DNA of 64,000 nucleotides from Paenibacillus vietnamensis (GCF_020169515.1 NZ_JAHMHW010000001.1:372001-436000), one strand, 5' to 3'; shown: positions 7,000-17,275, counted from the stretch's first letter. The notes: generated from the sequence alone by a model not told the origin. Numbers and translations: made by a program.

Positions 7000-9606
7000 A
7001 TGGCGACGTTACGCGGCAAAGGACTGGAAGGGCTCAGCGAAAAAATCTTTTTGGACCGGTATGCTTGGAAAAACGCGGATTCGAATGCGGCAAAGGTCGG
7101 CGACATCGTGCTTGTTCTGACGAAGGACGATCCGAAATTTCCTGCGAAGGAAGTCGGAGAGGTGATCGAGCGCAGCGGAAGCTCGGTAAAGGTACGTCTG
7201 CGCAGCGGCGACATCGTGGAATCGAGCGTGGAAAAGCTGACGCTCACCATCGAGAAGACGCCTCAGGAGATGTGGGCACGGCTGGCCGCGGCGATGGCTT
7301 CGGTCGAGAAGGACCCGCAGAAACGGCTGGAGTGGGAACGAAACTTCCAATATATACTGGATGATTGGAAGCTGGTGCCTGGCGGCAGAATTGCGGCAGG
7401 CGCGGGTGCAAGCGAGGAGCTGACGCTGTTCAACTGCTATGTCGTCCCGTCGCCGAAAGACAGCCGCGGCGGTATTATGCAGACATTAACGGAAATGACG
7501 GAAATTATGGCCCGCGGCGGTGGCGTCGGCATGAATCTCTCATCCCTCAGACCAAAGCGGTCGATCGTCGCCGGCGTTAACGGCACCTCGAGCGGTTCCG
7601 TCTCCTGGGGAGGGCTGTTCAGTTATACGACGGGGTTGATTGAGCAGGGTGGAAGCCGAAGAGGCGCTTTAATGATGATGATGAACGACTGGCATCCCGA
7701 CGTCCAGGAGTTTATCACTGTCAAGCAAACGATGGGCCAGGTGACTAACGCCAATCTGTCTGTTTGCGTCAGCAACGCCTTCATGCATGCGGTGAAGGAG
7801 GATCTCGATTGGGAGCTGGTTTTCCCGGATACGAAGGAAGACGGCTATGACGATCTATGGACCGGGGACTTGGAGGCATGGAAGCGGCTCGGCAAAAAAG
7901 TAGTGTTATATAAAACCGTCCGCGCACGAGACATGTGGCATACGATCATTGAATCGGCCTGGAAATCGGCGGAGCCCGGCGTCGTGTTTATGGAATATTA
8001 CAACCAAATGTCGAACAGCTGGTATTTTAATCCGATAATTAGTACTAATCCTTGCGGCGAACAAGGATTACCGGCATGGGGTGTTTGCAACCTGTCTGCC
8101 CTTAATTTATCGAAGTTTTACGACGAGGAGAAGCATGATGTTGCTTGGAATGAGCTGGCCAAGGTCACGCGGTGGTCGGTTCGCTTTCTGGACAATGTCA
8201 TCGACAAAACGCCGTACCATTTTGAAGAAAATGAACGAAATCAGAAGCGTGAGCGGCGGATCGGCCTGGGTACAATGGGGCTTGCGGAGCTGATGATCAA
8301 GCTGGGCATCCGATACGGTAGCCCGGAATCGTTAAGGTTTCTGGATAAGCTGTACAGCTTAATCGCGCGCGAGGCTTATCTGGCTTCTAGCGAAATCGCG
8401 GCGGAGAAGGGGTCTTTCGAGGCGTTTGACGCCGAGCTGTACGTGAAAAGCGGCTTCATGCAGCATATGATCGATGCTTTTCCCGAAATCGGAGAAGCGG
8501 TTGCGGTTGGCGGCATGCGTAATGTGACGGTGCTGACCCAGGCCCCGACAGGCAGCACGGGTACGATGGTTGGCACCTCGACCGGAATCGAGCCCTATTT
8601 TGCGTTCGAATATTTCCGCCAAAGCCGTCTAGGCTTCGACCGGCAGTTTGTGCCTATTGCGCAGCAATGGAAGGATGCTCATCCGGGTGAGGAGCTTCCC
8701 GATTATTTTGTTACGGCCATGAGCTTATCTGCGGAGGATCATATCCGGGTGCAGGCAGCCATCCAGCACTGGGTCGACAGCTCGATTTCGAAGACGGCGA
8801 ATGCGCCGGCCGATTTTACGGTGGAGGACACGAAGCGTTTGTATGAGCTGGCTTTTGAGCTTGGCTGCAAAGGCGTGACGATCTACAGAGACGGAAGCCG
8901 CGATGTGCAGGTGCTGTCCACTTCCGGGGAAGAGAGCAGGGAAGACCGGGCAGGTGCGGATACCGATGTTTCATCTGCCCTGCATGACGAGCGCCTATTT
9001 GATGAGAATTTGGTGGAAGGGGCCGTACTGGACGCATTGCCCGACCAAGTGGTCGACAAGAAGTACAAGCGCAGGCCTCAGGTGCTCCGCGGCGCAACCT
9101 ATAAGGTTAATACACCTTTCGGCATGGCTTATATTACGATCAACGATTTGAACGGAACGCCTGCCGAGATTTTCCTCAATGTGGGCAAAGCAGGCTCGGA
9201 CGTTTTCGCGATGGCTGAAGCGTTAGGCCGAGTGTGCTCACTGTTTCTCCGGTATGGCGAACACGGTCATAAGGCACAGCTGTTGATCAAGCATTTGAAG
9301 GGGATCGGCGGCTCGGGCGCAATCGGCTTTGGAGTAAACCGCGTGGAGTCGATCGCCGATGCGGTAGCGAAGTCGTTGGAAATGCATCTGGAGCAGCACT
9401 CCGAACATGCGGCCGGAATGGAAGCAGCTATAAAGGAAGAAACTTATTTTGCGGAAGAAAAGGCTGCAACTCATGCAATAGTGAAGCCGCATCGCGAAGC
9501 TGCTGTGACATCACGGGATCTATGCCCATCATGCGGCTCGGCTTCGCTGATCAATCTCGAGGGCTGCAAGCAGTGTATTAATTGCGGGTATAGCAAGTGT
9601 AATTGA
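7000..9606 (+). CDS. nrdJ: Class II (B12-dependent) ribonucleotide reductase
   Basis: The 868-aa protein reduces ribonucleotides to deoxyribonucleotides using adenosylcobalamin, independent of oxygen. Family markers are visible: the radical-site region with Cys in FNCYVVPSP (near 145), ARGGGVGMNLS, the active-site NPCGE (near 350), TGSTGTMVG and GIEPYFAFEYFR in the barrel core, and a C-terminal zinc-ribbon-like tail CPSCG...CKQC..CG with the redox cysteines. ATG 7000 follows GGGGGAGGAG. It is monocistronic with a terminator behind it, and two NrdR-like boxes in front suggest repression when dATP is ample. Confidence 0.95.
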   Translation: MATLRGKGLEGLSEKIFLDRYAWKNADSNAAKVGDIVLVLTKDDPKFPAKEVGEVIERSGSSVKVRLRSGDIVESSVEKLTLTIEKTPQEMWARLAAAMASVEKDPQKRLEWERNFQYILDDWKLVPGGRIAAGAGASEELTLFNCYVVPSPKDSRGGIMQTLTEMTEIMARGGGVGMNLSSLRPKRSIVAGVNGTSSGSVSWGGLFSYTTGLIEQGGSRRGALMMMMNDWHPDVQEFITVKQTMGQVTNANLSVCVSNAFMHAVKEDLDWELVFPDTKEDGYDDLWTGDLEAWKRLGKKVVLYKTVRARDMWHTIIESAWKSAEPGVVFMEYYNQMSNSWYFNPIISTNPCGEQGLPAWGVCNLSALNLSKFYDEEKHDVAWNELAKVTRWSVRFLDNVIDKTPYHFEENERNQKRERRIGLGTMGLAELMIKLGIRYGSPESLRFLDKLYSLIAREAYLASSEIAAEKGSFEAFDAELYVKSGFMQHMIDAFPEIGEAVAVGGMRNVTVLTQAPTGSTGTMVGTSTGIEPYFAFEYFRQSRLGFDRQFVPIAQQWKDAHPGEELPDYFVTAMSLSAEDHIRVQAAIQHWVDSSISKTANAPADFTVEDTKRLYELAFELGCKGVTIYRDGSRDVQVLSTSGEESREDRAGADTDVSSALHDERLFDENLVEGAVLDALPDQVVDKKYKRRPQVLRGATYKVNTPFGMAYITINDLNGTPAEIFLNVGKAGSDVFAMAEALGRVCSLFLRYGEHGHKAQLLIKHLKGIGGSGAIGFGVNRVESIADAVAKSLEMHLEQHSEHAAGMEAAIKEETYFAEEKAATHAIVKPHREAAVTSRDLCPSCGSASLINLEGCKQCINCGYSKCN

Positions 9607-9665
9607 GCGGTTCGGTTCGGTTAAAAAAACGGTAATTTGCATTGTTTTTAAACACATCTAACTTT

Positions 9666-9709
9666 AAAAACCCAGCTACCTTCACAAGAGAAGATTAGCT
9701 GGGTTTTTT
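9666..9709. terminator. Bidirectional terminator
   Basis: AAAAACCCAGCTA pairs with TAGCTGGGTTTTTT. It carries T-runs on both strands and sits between convergent nrdJ and the beta-propeller gene. Confidence 0.8.
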
Positions 9710-9745
9710 AATTATTTTTGCTGAATTAGATTATTCAACATATTC

Positions 9746-10969
9746 TTAGGAACTTTGCTCCGGTGTAAAAAACGTTGGAGCGTAATCTACATTTTTTATC
9801 CATATCTGCTCCTGACCATTTAAAGCATTTTTTACCCATACATCCCCTTTAGCTTGCTCTGCCTTTCGAAACCAAGTAAGGTAAGGTCCAACAACTTGAG
9901 GATCTTCGTCACGTTCATTTTTCCCAGGAAACGAGATTTGTTTTTGCTCTCCTGTTCTTATGTTTATAGCGTAAAGTGATGTGAACATAGTTGGTACAGG
10001 TCCTTCTTTCCACTCCTTGTTCTCTTTCGCACGAGCCACAATTACCAAGTCATTAGAGAACCATTCCAGATCAAGGTCTACAAATCCTTTAGGTGTGTAT
10101 TCTTTTTGCTGTTTAAATGCTGGTATTTCGGCTATCGTCATTTTCTTGTTTTCAACAAAAAATCTTCCTTCTCCTGAAATATAAGCCAATTGATTGGCAG
10201 AAGGAGCCCACTTAAACCAGTCTTTAAACCCTAACATTTTTCCGACTGCTTTAAATTGTTTTCCTTGTGATGATAAAACACTTAATGTATTACTGTCCAT
10301 GGACCAAGACGCTGTAGGAATAACTAAAAAGCTAACCCGCTTCCCATCAGAACTCCACTTAAAATAATCGGCATCAATCCCAAACAAGTCAGGTTCTTTC
10401 GTTTGAATCGTATAAAAAGGCTTTATTTTATCTGTAGCAAGATTTGCATCTACAGGTATTCTATAAAGTGGAATTGGACTCCATCCAGTAGGAAGTAAGT
10501 TGGATTGTGAGGAAACAATAAATTCTTTCCCGTTCGGAAACCATTCAAAACCACTAACGCCTAATGAGACATTTTCAAAGCCTTGCGGCCGGTCATTCTT
10601 TGTTTTTGTCACATTTAATATACCTTGATCCGTGTAGGCCAACTGATTTTTGTTAGAGGACCATTTAAAGTCAGATGTCGCGACCCTTAAGTAAGGCTGG
10701 TAGCTTTCTTTTTCCTTTGTATCATAAATGAACAAATCCGATTTTTCTCCCTTTTCATCACCATCAATATATCCAATGAAACGACCGTCATATGACCATT
10801 TCGGAGAATACACATATCGGTCTTTGGTGAGTTGTATTTCTTGACTACCCTTTTTGAGCCACAATTGATGATCACGGATAAATACAGCTGTTAGCGGGGT
10901 TTCTGCACTTGCTATCGACGAAAAATTAAAACAGATGAGTGCAAGTAGTAGTAAAATCCGAATTCTCAC
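9746..10969 (-). CDS. Secreted TolB-like beta-propeller protein
   Basis: The 407-aa protein has a clear signal peptide ending near SIASA (residue 22). The rest repeats the TolB/WD40-like propeller pattern: strand ends such as SPKWSYDGRFIGYID, DFKWSSNKNQLAYTD, GFEWFPNGKEFIVSS, YFKWSSDGKRVSFLV and WFKWAPSANQLAYIS. At least five blades are visible and six or seven are likely. GTG start with AGGAGGGATTGAC in front. Such propellers usually bind proteins or glycans at the cell surface; no enzyme motif is seen. Base composition is more AT-rich than the preceding core genes. Confidence 0.75.
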   Translation of the reverse strand: MRIRILLLLALICFNFSSIASAETPLTAVFIRDHQLWLKKGSQEIQLTKDRYVYSPKWSYDGRFIGYIDGDEKGEKSDLFIYDTKEKESYQPYLRVATSDFKWSSNKNQLAYTDQGILNVTKTKNDRPQGFENVSLGVSGFEWFPNGKEFIVSSQSNLLPTGWSPIPLYRIPVDANLATDKIKPFYTIQTKEPDLFGIDADYFKWSSDGKRVSFLVIPTASWSMDSNTLSVLSSQGKQFKAVGKMLGFKDWFKWAPSANQLAYISGEGRFFVENKKMTIAEIPAFKQQKEYTPKGFVDLDLEWFSNDLVIVARAKENKEWKEGPVPTMFTSLYAINIRTGEQKQISFPGKNERDEDPQVVGPYLTWFRKAEQAKGDVWVKNALNGQEQIWIKNVDYAPTFFTPEQSS

Positions 10970-11328
10970 GTCAATCCCTCCTGCATCGAAGATTTACCAA
11001 ATCATATTTTTCCCAAGTTAATAACAACTATCCTCTTAAGTTTATAGCGAGGAATAATAGTAAAGGACAAGATGGGGCCAATGCCCGACTCCAATAATTT
11101 CCTTTTATGTTAATATAGTTGGGTTAACTTATTCGATTAATGGGTGTGTCAGTTTAACGGCTATCACCCAAAAATAAATGATGCAAGCATGTTGGACTTA
11201 AAAAATCTTATGGGGCAGATTCAAGAATAAACACATCGTATGCTCGCAAATCGCATGAATGTTTAGTTGTTCACTTGAGGGAATCATCACGGTAATAACA
11301 GCGCTAAAGAGATAAATTCTACGATGAG
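10970..11328. other. Intergenic stretch, no gene seen
   Basis: AT-rich region between the divergent propeller gene and a penicillin-binding-protein relic. I see no convincing gene, terminator or RNA. Composition shifts at about 11.3 kb where the relic begins. Confidence 0.4.
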
Positions 11329-11769
11329 GTGAATAGGGTGAACGATGATGATGAAACGAATCAGATTACGGACCGGAACGGGAATATGCTGGCGAGGGAT
11401 TCGATCGCTTATAACATCGCGGTTAATCCCCAGGCGATTCATGATGCCGAAATTGAGGATGAAGTGGTTAACGGCCTTAATGAAATTTTGGATAAGCCAG
11501 GCGAATATTTAGAGCAGGTCGTGTCCGACCAGGAAAACGGTACTATCCGACGCAGCGTATTTACTTAATTACGGAGCCGAAGGATAAGCTGGTTATACCG
11601 GACTTGACCGGCGTCTCGCTAAGAGATGCGCTCGGATCGCGTCATTAATCGGTATACGTCTTATTCCGGAGGGACAAAGTTTTGTCGTTACCCAGAAGGA
11701 AAAACCTTAAACAATGTGAAAGTTCTGAAGGTCGTTCTCGCTCCGCCATCCGATACTGCTACAGAGTAG
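11329..11769 (+). pseudogene. Relic of a SpoVD/PBP2B-like transpeptidase with PASTA domain
   Basis: The first part (to about 11568) reads DRNGNMLARDSIAYNIAVNP, the N-terminal dimerisation motif of class B penicillin-binding proteins. It passes directly into YLEQVVSDQENGTIRR. After a frame change (about 11550-11650) a PASTA-like segment appears, LVIPDLTGVSLRDAL, and after another change GIRLIPEGQSFVVTQ, typical of a C-terminal PASTA domain. Nearly the whole transpeptidase domain, including SxxK, is missing. This is a large internal deletion plus several frameshifts; the gene is dead. SpoVD (spore cortex) is the likeliest ancestor because of its single C-terminal PASTA domain. Confidence 0.7.
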
Positions 11770-11857
11770 GATCAATCCTTAAGCAGCGCCGGGTGGTTGT
11801 CTCATTGAGGTGGTTAAATAGTATAGCTCGTTCAATAACACGAAAGGGATGTTTTTT

Positions 11858-12344
11858 TTGAGTAGAATTATAAGGGCATTTTTATGGATTGTTTTCATTA
11901 TTTACTGTCTGGTTCTTGTTAAGTATTTAGTTCTTGATCGTCTTCATTTCATAAGTTTTTCAGAGAGATATTATAATTTTTACCCATTAAAATCAATTAG
12001 TACATATTTTATTCGAAGAGAACATTATAATTTCAATATCTTATTTGAGAATTTGTTTGGGAATCTAATAATGCTTGTTCCATTTAGGAATTTTTCTGCC
12101 AATGATGTTTAAAAAATATAGAAAAGCGATTAATTTTTTTATTTTTATACTCATTGTTGATTTATCCATCGAGATTCTTCAGGTCACTATAAAGTTAGGG
12201 ACTTTTGATGTTGATGATCTTATTTTGAATTGTACTGGTGCAATGATTGCTTATGGGATTATTCGATTACTATTGCGTATTCCATTTATCAACAAATTAT
12301 TAGAAACAACTAAAAGGGACTATCTGAAACGGAACATGATTTAA
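11858..12344 (+). pseudogene. VanZ-family membrane protein, frameshifted
   Basis: Two overlapping frames together give one VanZ-like protein of about 161 aa with four hydrophobic helices: an N-terminal helix, then GNLIMLVPF, then GIFLPMMFKKYRKAINF, and finally DLSIEILQVTIKLGTFDVDDLILNC, the family signature. The frame changes at about 12085 where a single extra A in TTTAGGAA breaks VPF-GIFLP. The start is likely TTG 11858, 10 bases after AAGGG. VanZ relatives are linked to low-level resistance to lipoglycopeptides, mechanism unclear. It may be a pseudogene or a one-base sequence error. Confidence 0.75.
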
Positions 12345-12758
12345 TTAGTGCAGTAGGTGAGGATGGTACTATGGGGATGTACTAGATTTACAGGGTGAGA
12401 AGCCCAAGACACCCGATGAAGCTATAGCAATACAAATCTGTAGGCCTCCAGGTGGTTACGATATTCCGTTGTATGCATTGATGGTGAAACCGTAATTGGT
12501 GTGTTTCATGTTGGATGAAAGTAATAAAAAGTATGTTCAAGTGTTCGCTAACGGGCACATTAGTTGAGTTAAACAGCGGCAGTCTAGGCGTTATATTTCG
12601 TCCAAGGCTGTCGCTGATTCTTTTGATAGGGTTATTCTAATGCTCTTCTGTAGCATGTATATTTATGGAAACTTTTTAAGCGAATATGCCGTCTATGTTA
12701 ACGCATGGAAGCTGTCATCCGACAGTGTTCCCAATCAGATTAGAGCGGGGGCGAAATA
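12345..12758. other. Non-coding stretch with a weak coding relic
   Basis: Plus-strand frames around 12390-12530 give fragments KPKTPDEAIAIQICRPPGG and, one base out of step, IDGETVIGVFHVG. They read like a decayed cytosolic gene of unknown family. Stops and frame changes are too dense for a functional gene. Nothing else is seen. Confidence 0.35.
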
Positions 12759-13602
12759 ATGCAGAAAAAAACGGGCAAATGGAGAAAAGGGGTTCTAGCC
12801 GCAGGGTGGTCGTCGCGTTCGGGGTAGGAGCAGCTTGGCTTCTGCAAGGAGACTTGGACTACCGTACGACCGCAGACGGAGAAACCAAACGAAGCCTGAC
12901 GGCGGAAGCTTCCGCGGAACCGAGTCCGTCAGCCGCGACCAGTCCGGTCAGCCGAACGCCGGACGGAAGGTTTGCGTTATTCGCTGCTTCCGAGCAAGGG
13001 TGGCAATCGGTGTTTACGATCAAACGGGAGGACGGAACCCGCCAAACCTACGACTGGCCTTACGCACGCGAATGGGGAAAGGCGCCTCCGGCGTTGAAGT
13101 ACAGCGATCTGAACAACGGTGGGATAGATGAGCTAGTTGTCCATTGGACCGGCATCGCGTCGGATGGCGATCGGATCGAGAAACTTCGCGTGATCGACGC
13201 CTGCAAGATTGGGATGACGAGAAGGATTTGAAGCAGCTGCTTGGCAAGCCCAAATCAGAGAAGGTCGAGCAGCTCGGCTGGGATGCGGGAACTTTTCAAG
13301 GGATGTATGTGAAGACGCTGGCCTACGACGGAATGGAGATGACCATGTATTCTCCCAAGGGCGATCGGTTCTATGTAGTCAATATGCGAGTCACCGGTCC
13401 CGCATATCCGACGTCATTGGGTAATCGAGTGGGCGACCCGGCTTCGCGCGTGCTGAAGAAATTTGCAACTATTGCCAAGGACGGACGTGAGCCTCCCGAT
13501 AGTTTTGCGTATGCGGTTAATGACTATATGTACATTGATCTTTATTTTGTTATCAAAGAAGGCATTGTAAGCGAGCGGTACTATGAATATTTAATTGATT
13601 GA
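12759..13602 (+). pseudogene. Broken gene for an exported or lipid-anchored unknown protein
   Basis: ATG 12759 begins MQKKTGKWRKGVLAAG, a basic N-terminus. A frame change near 12810 leads into VVVAFGVGAAWLLQ, which would complete a signal or membrane segment, then a Ser/Pro/Ala-rich linker and a region TPDGRFALFAASEQGWQSV. A second frame change near 13200 leads into LLGKPKSEKVEQLGWDAGT and a long intact C-terminal half ending at 13602. The pieces make one exported protein of roughly 280 aa. At least two frameshifts make it non-functional as written. Family not recognised. Confidence 0.6.
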
Positions 13603-13748
13603 AAGATAGAACGCAAGCGAGAATCCGAAATTCTATGGATTTTCCACAGTCATTTATTGCATGTATCACTTAATGTGAGTTACCCTGGGGATTATTATCA
13701 AACTGCAGCACAAGATGAAGGTCACAAATTTGCTGTAAAAGAACCGAG

Positions 13749-13959
13749 GATATTTCTCAAGCAATGCCAATCCATTTTCCGTCAGGGTGATATGTACACT
13801 GCGGGCATCAGCGGGATTTGGACGCCGAACAATCAAGCCGCTCTTCTCGCAACGGGTCACAAGTCCAACACATGCATGATGGGTGACCTGCAGCCGTTCG
13901 GCCAATTCCGAAACGGTAGCGTAATCGCGTCCTGGAAAGCCTTGAATAGAGTGCACCAA
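13749..13959 (-). pseudogene. MarR-type regulator fragment
   Basis: Minus-strand frame showing the winged-helix core of a MarR regulator: DYATVSELAERLQVTHHACV (recognition region) followed by a wing GLIVRRPNPADARSVHITLT and the start of the C-terminal helix (ENGLALLEK). The N-terminal helix is missing at the 13960 side, exactly where the ClC remnant begins, and the C-terminal dimer helix is replaced by unrelated sequence below 13749. It is a remnant. Confidence 0.75.
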
Positions 13960-14903
13960 TCGCTTCTGTGCTGTTTGTCATTGAACTGCTCGCGTTTGAG
14001 ATGAGACCCCGTAGCGGTATGCCAATCGCGCTGGCTAGCGGGGTAGCTGCTTTTATTCGGATGAACGTCCTCGGGACAGGAGCGATATTTCCATCCGATG
14101 CTGCACTTGTCATGAATGCGGAAGGGATGGGTATCTGCCTTCTATTCGCAATAGTGGGCCCTGCAGTTGCCTACATTTTAACAAAATTGATATACGGATC
14201 GGAAGATCTTTTCTCCAAATTGCCTCTTCATTGGATGTATTGGCCTGCAATTGGAGGGATTGTGGTCGGGATCGGAGGATTTGTTGTCCCACAGGTCCTA
14301 GGGGTAGGTTACAATACGATCCAAGGATTGATGGTCGGCCAAATTGCCCTGTCATTGGCTCTGAAAATACTGATTGTTAAAACAATCATATGGGCCATCT
14401 CACTTGGTTCCGGTACATCGGGAGGCATCCTTGCTCCGGTATTAATAATAGGCGGGACCCTTGGAGAAATCATGGGAATTTTCATTCATGCTCCTAGTCC
14501 GGCGGCTTGGTCGATTCTGGGGATGGCATCCGTCTTCGCGGCGGTTACTCGTTCGCCGTTTACGGCGATTCTGTTCTTGGCGGAGCTAACGCATGATATG
14601 AGTATGCTGCTCCCGCTCACAATATCTTGCACGCTAGCTTCCGGGATGTCGGCGCTCATTCTTCCAAGGTCGATACTGACGGAAAAGATTGCACGTCGTA
14701 ATAAGCTTGTCTCTCGGGATTACAGCATCGATCCGTTGGAGCTGTGCGTTTTGCATGATCTTACGTTTGAACAACCGGCTATTGTTCAAGTAGATGCAAG
14801 GATGTCAGAAATTGTGGATCGGCTGGCGGAAGAGGAGAACCCGGTATATAAAACGGGCTTGTTCATCGTCACAAAAGAGGAGCGCTTAACAGGTTCAGCA
14901 TAA
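13960..14903 (+). pseudogene. ClC-type chloride channel/transporter, 5'-truncated
   Basis: About 311 residues of a ClC membrane protein. The frame enters at VLFVIELLAFEMRPRS, a mid-protein segment, so the first helices with the GSGIP filter motif are lost. Still present are GTSGGILAP (the GxFxP-type filter region), the dimer-interface helices and PFTAILFLAELTHDM. A C-terminal CBS domain starts (MSEIVDRLAEEENPVYKTG) but stops early at 14903. The 5' break abuts the MarR remnant, pointing to one deletion that joined them. Not functional. Confidence 0.8.
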
Positions 14904-15104
14904 TAGGGCAGCTAATCCGCGAGTTGGTGACCATTGCTTCGATACGAGGTTAAATAATAAAATCTGAAGATTATCCATATCGTCCAATTTTACGAGGATC
15001 TCGGTCATCTAACACGACAAATGATGTTGACTGACCAAGTAACGTCTAGGCGGATAACGCATACACTAACTCATAATATTGAGAAAGTAAGGAGTGAGAC
15101 GCAA

Positions 15105-15250
15105 ATGGCTTGTGTTATTGGTTTTGTCAAAATCATTCGTGCAGGTACTAGTTCGATCATTCAATTTGGAGATGCCGTTTAAGTGTCGCCTTCAAGCAGT
15201 TCCAGATCGTACGCCTTTTCGTTAACTCTGCATCCCTGGGCGCATCATTC
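15105..15250 (+). pseudogene. GerPA/GerPF-like spore germination protein, interrupted
   Basis: AGGAGTGAG precedes ATG 15105. The frame reads MACVIGFVKIIRAGTSSIIQ then FGDAV, a stop (TAA, 15180-15182), then VSPSSSSRSYAF in the same frame. This matches the small GerPA/GerPF inner-coat germination proteins, whose pattern is a hydrophobic N-terminus, FGD, then xSPxSxSKxxAGSGxxNTG. The end of the motif is lost and a nonsense codon splits it. Another sporulation-related relic in this zone. Confidence 0.6.
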
Positions 15251-15554
15251 ACAAATATTTGCACAATCGTAAAGAAGTTCGATCCGGGTTCTTCACTCCC
15301 TTTAAAGTATTCTTAAATAGTATATTCAGTGTGTGAATGTCCCGTTCATTCAAAGGGAACCTTCCACTGGCACAGATAAAAACTACGCAAAAAATCGTGT
15401 ATGACCGACCCGGGTAAATCAAACGGTGATTGATACCGATACCCTTCGTAACGAAAATGTGAAGGGTACACATTGAGGCATCGGCGGTAATAGTATGTCG
15501 CCGACCCGGAAGGGATCGGATCGTCAGATTGCATACCATAAAGGACGGTGTACG
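15251..15554. other. No gene supported
   Basis: Frames on both strands are open for up to about 95 codons, but none has a ribosome binding site, recognisable motif or convincing composition. It contains the leader of the next gene (AAGGACGG at 15541). Confidence 0.35.
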
Positions 15555-16088
15555 ATGTATTTCAAAGAACCTTTGAGTGTAGTTAATGTGGCAAATTCCC
15601 TCGTTAAAGCAGATGCTGGTAAATATTTCTTAGGCGAATCAGAGTTTTTGAATGTTGGCCGGATGAATTTGGCTTGGACCGGTCTTATTAATCCTTATAA
15701 TTCTGGAGTAAATCTATATCTCGATATTTTTGTGTCAAGTAATATGTCACCGGAAAATATGCTTGCAAAAATTTGGTTTTGTTCTATAGTACCCCCTACT
15801 GGTAAAATATCCCCTAAAGTGACTTCCGCCAATCTCGCGTACCAACCCAAACCTATTCCAAGAGGACAAATTCAGTCAGGTGAGGGAGTAAATCCTGCGA
15901 TAAGCGCAGGCACAGCGGTTTCGACTCGATTAATTCTTGCTAGTACAACAGTCACGAGTGAGAAGCACGGACATTGGATTATCGGACCTGGTACATGTAT
16001 CCTATTCTCCTACGTATCTCAAGGAACGAACAACGCACATGCAGTCATGGCATTTGGCTGGTGGGAAGAGTGTGTCCATCAGTTATAA
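15555..16088 (+). CDS. DUF6143-like protein, 177 aa
   Basis: ATG 15555 is chosen over upstream in-frame starts because AAGGACGG lies 6 bases before it. The product is soluble, beta-rich and Asn/Thr/Ser-rich: KEPLSVVNVANSLVK, GRMNLAWTGLINPYNSGVNL, DIFVSSNMSPENM. This resembles the DUF6143 family of spore-formers, from memory only. The C-terminal half ends AVMAFGWWEEC. It is one of few intact genes in the decay zone. Role unknown; several such small families in Bacillales are spore-associated, but nothing here proves it. Confidence 0.55.
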   Translation: MYFKEPLSVVNVANSLVKADAGKYFLGESEFLNVGRMNLAWTGLINPYNSGVNLYLDIFVSSNMSPENMLAKIWFCSIVPPTGKISPKVTSANLAYQPKPIPRGQIQSGEGVNPAISAGTAVSTRLILASTTVTSEKHGHWIIGPGTCILFSYVSQGTNNAHAVMAFGWWEECVHQL

Positions 16089-16319
16089 TTCAATTGTAGT
16101 TTAGTAAGTTACGTCTGAATACGAACTGATTTTATTCCATTTATTGTGTGGCAATGCAAGAAGCGTGAAAGCGCGTATACCGAGTAAGGTGGGAGTAGTA
16201 ACGAAAAAGATAAATTTAGAATGAGCGGACGAAATCGGGCAGATGAAAGTCCGCTTAGCCCGAAATCCCCCTTGTGGAGATGCAGGGGCAAAATATTGCA
16301 TCGCTCCAATATAAGCACT

Positions 16320-16560
16320 ATAGAACCTACGTTACAACGTCAATTATCACATCGTTTGGTCGGTAAAGTACCACCGACCGGTTCGGTCAGCAGAGATTGA
16401 AGCTTATTTTATTCATGTTTTTGCATCTGCTTATCCCCCAATAGCCCCTTCCTGCATCGTTAAAATGTTAAAAAGGTATCTATGCAAGAAAACTGTTCTG
16501 AAGTTACCTCATTTGAAAACAAGATTATGGGACGGGCATCTCTGGCAAAGCATCCGACCA
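16320..16560 (+). pseudogene. tnpA: IS200-like TnpA (Y1 transposase) remnant
   Basis: Two pieces of a single-strand Y1 transposase are visible. 16331-16430 reads YNVNYHIVWSVKYHRP, the usual TnpA start with the beta-strand region. 16425-16545 reads IAPSCIVKMLKRYLCKKT and KTRLWDGHLWQ, the C-terminal end where the catalytic Tyr helix and GGxLWNPSY motif would be. The HUH active site between them is deleted. It lies directly before the TnpB remnant, as expected for IS605-type elements. Confidence 0.75.
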
Positions 16561-16574
16561 AAGAAGAGCATGAG

Positions 16575-17275
16575 AACATTCATTTTGCGCTGGAACGCTG
16601 CTCTCCTCTACAATCGCTTGCTCGCCGAACGAATCGCTGCCTACAAGCAAACAGGACACAGATTGACCTATTACGAACAAAAAGCAACGATGCCAGAGAA
16701 ATAAAGTACATACTCGAGCTTAAAAACGTCAACTCCCAGGTTCTTCAAAATATGGTGAAATAGCTGGATAAGGCGTACCAGTCCATTTTTCGTTGCGACA
16801 AAACCGGCGGGAAAGCAGGCTACCCGAGATTCAAGCCGGAAAGTCGATACAACTCTTTTACCTACCCTCAAAGCAGGTTTTCCATAGAGGGAAAGCATCT
16901 TCGGCTTTCCAAGATTGGCGATGTGCGAATCCGACTTCATCGACAGCCGCGAGGATTCATCAAGACCTGTAAGATCATAGTCAAAAACAGCAACTATTAC
17001 GCCTGTTTTTATTGTGAAGTCGAGAAGGTGAAAAGAAAGCAGCGTGCCGTCTCGAAGAAAAAACGCGGTTCTAACCGCCGCCGCAAAGCGGTGCTCGAAC
17101 TCGCGAGACTTCATGAAAAGGTAGCCAATCAGCACACAAGTATTACGGGCTGGTTCAATTCGTGACGTACAAAGCTGAAAGCGCCGGCCGTCAGGTTGTT
17201 CAAGTGAATCCTTACCGCACCTCGCAACGTTGCTCGAATTGTGGAGAAATCGTCCTACGAGTCCCGATGATATGA
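16575..17275 (+). pseudogene. tnpB: IS605-family TnpB remnant
   Basis: A decayed OrfB/TnpB gene. It starts with WNAALLYNRLLAERIAAYKQ, shifts frame near 16690, then continues after a nonsense codon (TAG 16761-16763) with LDKAYQSIFRCDKTGGKAGY and SFTYPQSRFSIEGKHLRLSK to about 17165. The RuvC centre is deleted. The final piece, after another shift, is AGRQVVQVNPYRTSQRCSNC, the C-terminal zinc-finger region. TnpB is an RNA-guided nuclease, but this copy lacks key RuvC acidic residues and cannot be active. Confidence 0.8.

Noticed and set aside
6700..7000. Cobalamin riboswitch in front of nrdJ
   Set aside because: No B12-box-like sequence (GCCACTG type) is visible in the leader; only the NrdR-like boxes are supported.
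15249..15539. 96-codon minus-strand frame in the gap before the DUF6143-like gene
   Set aside because: No ribosome binding site or recognisable pattern; neighbours are relics, so chance is more likely.
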